From positions 90,148,005 to 90,212,004 of the forward strand of contig CM035165.1 of assembly GCA_020205615.1 (NCBI GenBank): a stretch of DNA of 64,000 bases. The letters run 5' to 3'. The notes under the pieces were generated by a model, which was not told where the DNA came from, did no database searches, and worked only from the letters and a program-made list of their open reading frames with translations. A program made the translations under genes and the position numbers. The stretch comes from Panax quinquefolius (lineage: Eukaryota; Streptophyta; Magnoliopsida; Apiales; Araliaceae). This document shows, piece after piece, positions 58,456 to 64,000 of this stretch (the first letter of the stretch is position 1; each line of letters starts with the position of its first letter).

Positions 58456-60467
58456 TGTGAGACCCCGAATTTTATGAAATAAAAGTATTCATTTTTTCTA
58501 TTTTGGTAAATAGTTAAATTGATAAAAGTTTAAAGTTAAGGGTAATATGTGAATTTTTTTTTGCAAAGTAAGCAAGTTGATATAAAATATTCGTTGTGTC
58601 GGGAATATTCGATTAATCGGGGAATATTCTTTTTGTTGGGAATATCAAATGCACGACGGTACAATCATTGGTGGACCTTAATAACGGAATTATTGTCGGA
58701 TTGAGAAAGCGACAAAAATATTTTATTGAAAATAACAATGGAAGTTTTACCATTAATCTTGTTGAACTACTAGTAGTAAAAAAAAGAATCTGGCATTAGT
58801 TAAGTAGTAGCACTGCAGTATTGGTATTATTAATGTAATAAAAACAGAAAAGCTTTTATATAAAAAATGAATACTTTTATGAAGTTATTTTATAAATAGA
58901 ATATATTATATTCTATTATGCATAGTATTTTGCATAGTAAAATCTTTTTATATAAAATGAATACTTTTTATAAAGTAATTTATAAATAGAATATATTATA
59001 TTTTATTATGCATAGTATTGCAAAGTGCATGCATAGTGTTTTGCATAGTAAAATCTTTTTATATAAAACAGAATACTTTTATAAAGTTATTCGTTTTATT
59101 AGATTATAAATAGAATATATTATATTTTATTTAAAAGATTTTTCTTTAAATATGGAATGATTCATTTAAAGTAAATCAACTGGATAGTTCATGAATTAGT
59201 TACTTATGCGGTCCATTCTTCTATAAATAGAAGCTCATTCATTCATTATTTCTTACGAATTCACTGAAACTCTAGAGAGAGAAACTATAGAGAAAAAAAA
59301 GAAAAGTGTTCTGCTACTTCACTACTTCTATATCCAGTACTCTTCTTTCTAAGGTGAAGACAGGTGATGAAAATTATCTTCGTCCTTGGTGCGAAGAGGA
59401 ATTTAGAATCACAATTGTGATCATGAGTTATTCACATGATCGTGGACGGGAATTGTTGATTTATTTTATAGGAATAAAACATTATTGGTAGACTTTTAAC
59501 ATAGAGAAGATAATAGACCTTATGGTCTATTTGACTCTTCTAATGGATTGTTCGTTCCGCTGCAACTATGGTTGAAAAGTTTTATCATCTATCATATGTT
59601 CTAAATCTCTGATTTATTATTGATGAAAGCTATTGATAATTTAATTATCTTTAGTCATGATATTCTTTACCGGGCTAGTTGTGCTCACCCTTTCCGCTTC
59701 ACGTACAATTCCTTTTAGGTAATAAGAGTGTTGCCATAAGAATATTCACACAAATCGAGCGGGAATAACAGGAATAGAACAGTGGTCTCTAGTCGTGGAT
59801 GGGTTCTCCTAAACAAGATTGAAAAGTGTGTTGTATTCTATACAACATTTAGTAGTTATATTTGGTGAATCAAATAGGGTGAGGTGAACCCAACTATGGA
59901 AGGGTGTTTTGCCACTATCATACAAGATGTCTAATGACATACAATCTCGTGTTATCATAAGATAGGGTTGTACGCATCCATTTGCTGAGTATATCTACGG
60001 ACACTACCTATATGATCTTGGAGTTTATTTGAAATATAATATTCACTTGGAAATAGTGGAGATAGTTATATGTCAAGAGAAGACTCACCATTTGAAAGAA
60101 GATGATAGTAATCTTCTCGTTTTTCTTTGGGGTCTATTGGGTCAACCAAGGATAATTCTATGGCCATACGATATCTATTATAACCTAGACGCATGGCCTC
60201 CCATGTACGAAGGTTTCCTTGAGCACTTCCCAAAGATTTTAATTTCTAAAACAGTTTTTGACTATACTTTTATGTAAAGTACCATTGTAAGGTTGTGGTC
60301 GAGGCACCATGAGAGTTACATATATTTGTATTAAAACTCATAGTTAACTGTGGTCGTATTCTATACGACAGCTCAACAGTTGTATAAATGAAGTTGTATT
60401 TGAATTTTGTACCATGTATCTGGCGACTCAGAATGGGTGATGTATACCTAATTTTGGGGGCGTCACA
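58456..60467 (+). mobile_element. Subfamily C LTR, copy C4
   Basis: 2012 bp, TATA box at 59222-59230, ending GGCGTCACA directly before the right target-site duplication. About 40 bp around 58800, corresponding to TTATGTGATAAGTCACTC in the other copies, are missing. Confidence 0.92.
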
Positions 60468-60472
60468 CAATG
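60468..60472 (+). repeat. Right target-site duplication (CAATG) of the C array
   Basis: Identical to 51299-51303. It shows that the outer LTR ends of C1 and C4 were the two ends of one integration event. Confidence 0.85.
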
Positions 60473-60553
60473 AAAAAATTAAACTCTTCGTATCCCATGA
60501 AATATAAAAAATAATTGTCCGTGTGTGTGTATATATCTATATATATACGCATA

Positions 60554-60753
60554 CATGTTTGACATAGTTTGGGAACTAATGAATATGGAAAGACAACTTC
60601 TAAGTTCAAATTTATCAATATATATAATTTTAATATGACTCAAGAATGAACAAAAAGGGATAAGTAACGAAAGAGTTATGATACAAACAAAAATAGTGTT
60701 TTGCTAAAGTAAAATTAGGAAAACGAGTGTTATAACTCGGCTTTAGATGAATT

Positions 60754-60797
<44 letters not shown>

Positions 60798-62515
60798 ACG
60801 ATAATAAATTATTTTGTCGTGAATGTAATAGATTTTCATAAATTAGAATGTTTGAATTTAATTTTGAATTATAAGATTATTGGAGAAGTTAATGTGAATG
60901 TTAAAATATAATTATGGGAAGTAAATTAATAAAAGTAAATATTATTCCGAGGAAGTTATTTTGTTGACAGAAAATATTTTATATTTAATGTTGTAGAAGA
61001 ATCAGAATTGAGTATGGAAGAAAGAATTATTGACTGTGAATAATGTAGATGATGAACTATGGGCCGAGACAAGTTTCCCCAACTTGTACAAATTGATTAT
61101 TGTGTGCTAGTTTCCTTAAATTTTTGCAAGTTTCCTCACTTTGAGCAATTTCTTTAACTTGTAGTAAGATTGTTATTATTGAAAGTTCTAAACTTACGAA
61201 AATAATTGTGCAAGTTTCGGCACTACGTGCATTTGATTTTTTTTATTAGCTAAACTTATGTTCGTAGTTATGTAATATCAAACTATTCAATATGTTGATC
61301 ATGAATATTATTTAAGAGTGAATGTCATTTGTTTCGGCTACTCTGTTGTGAAAGTAGTTAAGACTGAGGAAGAACAACCTAGCTCATAATATAAGGCCAC
61401 ATTTATGGAAAGTTTTTAAGTCTATATGACTATTAACCACTTATGGAGTCAACGATTTATATAACTGTGGGGACTTTTGGGCCATATAGTGTCGACTTAA
61501 CTCTTTTAGTTTTGGCATAATTAAAAGATTTGACAATTTTTGTGGCTATTAACTTTTATAAAAGAGTTCAATTTCTCATGACCATGTATAGAATTAAGAG
61601 CAATTATGACTGTTGAATTATGTATGATGTGTTCATGGTCCTCATGACCATGTATAACAATCAAAGCAATTATGACTGTTGAAATCAGTATGATGAGTTC
61701 ATGGTCCTCAAGACCATTGGTAAAAGTTTTTAGTTGACTGTTAAATAATTATTGTCCATATAATGCCGACTTGGAGATTATATAGCCAGGCCATATAGCT
61801 TTAGCTTGTCAGGTTGTTAGGTTGCGCTCAATCAGAGAAATGTTTTTAAAAAAATTAAAGAGTTAATGGTTAACGACCCCTCAGTAATAATCTAAAGAAA
61901 AAGGCTATGATATTGAAGTTCTAATACTACTTATTTACTTTGTGTTGTCACACATTTCGAAGTTTCACATGTTGAAAAGCCTCTTTAAGGAGCTATTCAT
62001 TTTTTCAAAGTAAATTTATTCACTGTTAAGTTATTCTGACAAGTCACTGTGTACTACATATAGTAAGGTAACATGTTACAGGTCATATTCGGTGTTGTTA
62101 TGTTGATCACATATAGTACAATTCAACATAACTCTCTTTCCTTTAAGTCGACCATTCAAGTAACTAAAGTTGATAATCCTTACAATTTAGAAATATTAAA
62201 TTATTGATTTATGTTTATTCATTAAATAGTTTCATTTCAATTTTATACTTATTGAGCATATTTGATGCTAACTCTTGCCAAACATTAACTTGGTGCATGT
62301 AGAAAATAATGATAGGACCGAATGGTCGATTTAAACTATAGAATGGAAGATTAAAATCATATAAAGGTTCTGAGTTGGTATCGAGGTAAAAAAAATAAGA
62401 CCTAAGTTACGATCTAGCGATGAAGTATGTGATATAATGTATAAATAGACTAGTTAAATAAAAAAATATTGATAGATGTTGAGGATGATGATGAATAGTG
62501 AACACCAAGTACCAT
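60554..62515 (+). repeat. 1.9-kb duplicated segment, copy 2
   Basis: It matches 44235-46092, beginning with CATGTTTGACATAGTTTGGG and ending at AACACCAAGTACC. It carries a (TA)n run at 60757-60794 where copy 1 has none, and keeps a roughly 150-bp stretch (about 61350-61500) deleted from copy 1. It is truncated at its right end by LTR D. Confidence 0.7.
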
Positions 62516-62529
62516 TGTAGAAATGAAAA

Positions 62530-64000
62530 TCGTAAAACCCCAACTTTTTGAATAAAGATGAATTTTCTATAAATATTATTTTGAATATTATGGAGTGAAA
62601 TTGATATAATGTTATAGTTTTGGGTAATATTTATAAATTTTGCAAAGTACGCAAGTTGTTATATAATATTCGATTGGTTGGGAATATTCGTTTTAACGAG
62701 GGAATATTAAATGCAATGGCACAATCATTGGTGGATCCCATTAACGGAATTATTGCCGGATTGAGAAAGCGATAAAAATACTTCTTTACTGAAAATAACG
62801 GCGGAAGTTTTACCGTTAAGCTGTTGAAACACCCGGTGTTAAAAGTACAATAATATGCATGGTCAGATAGTAGCAAAACCAGTATTAATTATTGATTCTT
62901 ACGTGATAAGTCACTCGGTTTTGTTGGTATTATTAATGTAATAATACATAAAATCTTTTATATATAAAATGAATACTTTTATAAAGTTATTCTATAAATA
63001 GAATATATTATATTCTATTATGCATGAGTGTCTGCTGATAGTGTTTTGTATAGTAAAATCTTTTTATATAAAATGTAATACTTTTATAAAGTTATCTATT
63101 TTATTAGACAATAATTAGAATATATTATATTTTATTATGCATAGTATTTGCATAGTGCTGCGTAGTGTTTGCATAATAAAATCTTTTATAAAGTTATTCG
63201 TTTTATTAGATTATAAATAGAATATATTATATTTTATTTAAAAGATTTTGCTTTAAATATGAATAGTCAGATTAAAGTAAATCAATCTGGACCGTTCATG
63301 AGTTAGTTACTATGCAGTCCATTTTTCTATAAATAGAAGCTCATTCCTTCATTATTTTCTTACGAATTCACTGAAACTCTAGAGAGATAAACTATAGAGA
63401 GAAAGAAGAAAGTATTCTCGCTACTTCACTACTTATATATCCAACTCTTCTTCTTCTTAAGGTAGGAAATATTATTTGTTGTACTCGTAAGGGGTGTTAT
63501 TCTTTTGTATTCATGAAGAGAACTTATGTTATTCCATTCTTTATTATTCTGTTAGAATAACCTGTATACGCGGGCTACCCTATATACTTGGTGACATTCT
63601 TCTATTATTCCGTCTTTATTATTCTGTTGGAATAACACGTATATATACGGGCTACCCTATATACTTGGTGACATTTTTCTATTATTCCGTCTTTATTATT
63701 CTGTTGGAATATCCTATCTGTGCGTTTTACGCCGGACCTGGTTCCGTCTTTATTATTATTTTGTTGGAATATCCTGTTTGTGCATTTTACGCCGGACCTG
63801 ATTCCGTCCTTATTAGTATTCTGTTGGAATAACCTGTCTATGCGAAGTACCGCATGCATGGTGATTTCTGTTGTTATTCCATTCTTTATTATTCTGTTGG
63901 AACATCCTGTCGGTGCGAATTTACTTTGACACCGCGCTCGTTATTTAGTATTACATTGGAATAACACATGCATGCGTTTTCTTGGGACCGATTAAATTCC
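62530..64000 (+). mobile_element. B-like LTR (D), continuing past the window end
   Basis: The start, TCGTAAAACCCCAACTTTT, is a mutated TGTAAGACCCCAACTTTT. The U3 has the ACGTGATAAGTCACTCGG stretch and GCATAG/AAAATC subrepeats of the C LTRs, and the TATA box is at 63328-63336. Downstream it carries the roughly 65-bp minisatellite of the B LTR. It is thus mosaic between subfamilies B and C. Confidence 0.8.
63500..63990 (+). repeat. 60-77-bp minisatellite in LTR D
   Basis: At least six units, each with TTATTCTGTTGGAATAAC plus a spacer like GGGCTACCCTATATACTTGG or TTTTACGCCGGACCTG. They are homologous to the B LTR repeat at 42270-42850. Open frames on both strands here come from the repetition. 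Confidence 0.85.

Noticed and set aside
63494..63929. Overlapping open frames on both strands near the window end
   Set aside because: They arise from the 60-77-bp minisatellite of LTR D.

Overview
The window looks like nuclear DNA from a flowering plant, probably a eudicot. It is very AT-rich and packed with nested transposable elements. It holds intron-bearing fragments of plant-type genes (ribosomal protein eL20/RPL18a, a TBL/PMR5 wall acetyltransferase, CDPK, GH35 beta-galactosidase, RCC1, plant CYP71-clan P450) and no prokaryotic operon structure. I found no intact host gene. Every recognisable host coding segment is a fragment or a pseudogene.

Layout. 1-5537: LTRs of two related Ty3/gypsy subfamilies (called A and B here) on the + strand, plus an inverted B fragment. 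5538-6460: weak exon remnants. 6472-8184: a 1.7-kb foldback DNA transposon with a perfect 12-bp target-site duplication (TSD). 8290-8600 and 10115-10430: ends of two different CACTA elements. 10699-12350: exon fragments of RPL18a and a TBL protein, both on the minus strand. 12411-13698: a Mutator-like element inside an ATT microsatellite. 13711-35767: a tandem minus-strand array LTR-int-LTR-int-LTR (subfamily A, LTRs about 3.97 kb, internal domains about 330 bp). Its middle LTR is split by a 9.47-kb CACTA element (19379-28851) that carries fragments of at least five host genes. 35768-44150: a decayed gag-pol chromovirus, Tekay/Del-like (subfamily B), on the minus strand. 44235-46129 and 60554-62515: two copies of a 1.9-kb segment, probably LTR-derived. 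They flank a CYP736A-like P450 pseudogene (47470-48803) and a second foldback element (49584-51022). 51304-60467: a tandem + strand array of four about 2.03-kb LTRs (subfamily C) and three about 333-bp internal domains, bounded by one perfect 5-bp TSD (CAATG). 62530-64000: a further, partial B-like LTR (D).

How the parts relate. Subfamilies A, B, C and D share LTR termini (TGTRAGACCCC at the start, TTTTGGGGGCGTCACA at the end), the tRNA-iMet-type primer binding site and the polypurine tract. A and C appear to be non-autonomous deletion derivatives of a B-like autonomous element. Their internal domain keeps the 5' leader and the extreme 3' end of pol, and in both A copies it holds an intact 29-codon open frame made from these two ends. 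The two tandem LTR arrays and the gene-collecting CACTA element are the most noteworthy structures. Family names come from motif recognition only; no database search was possible.
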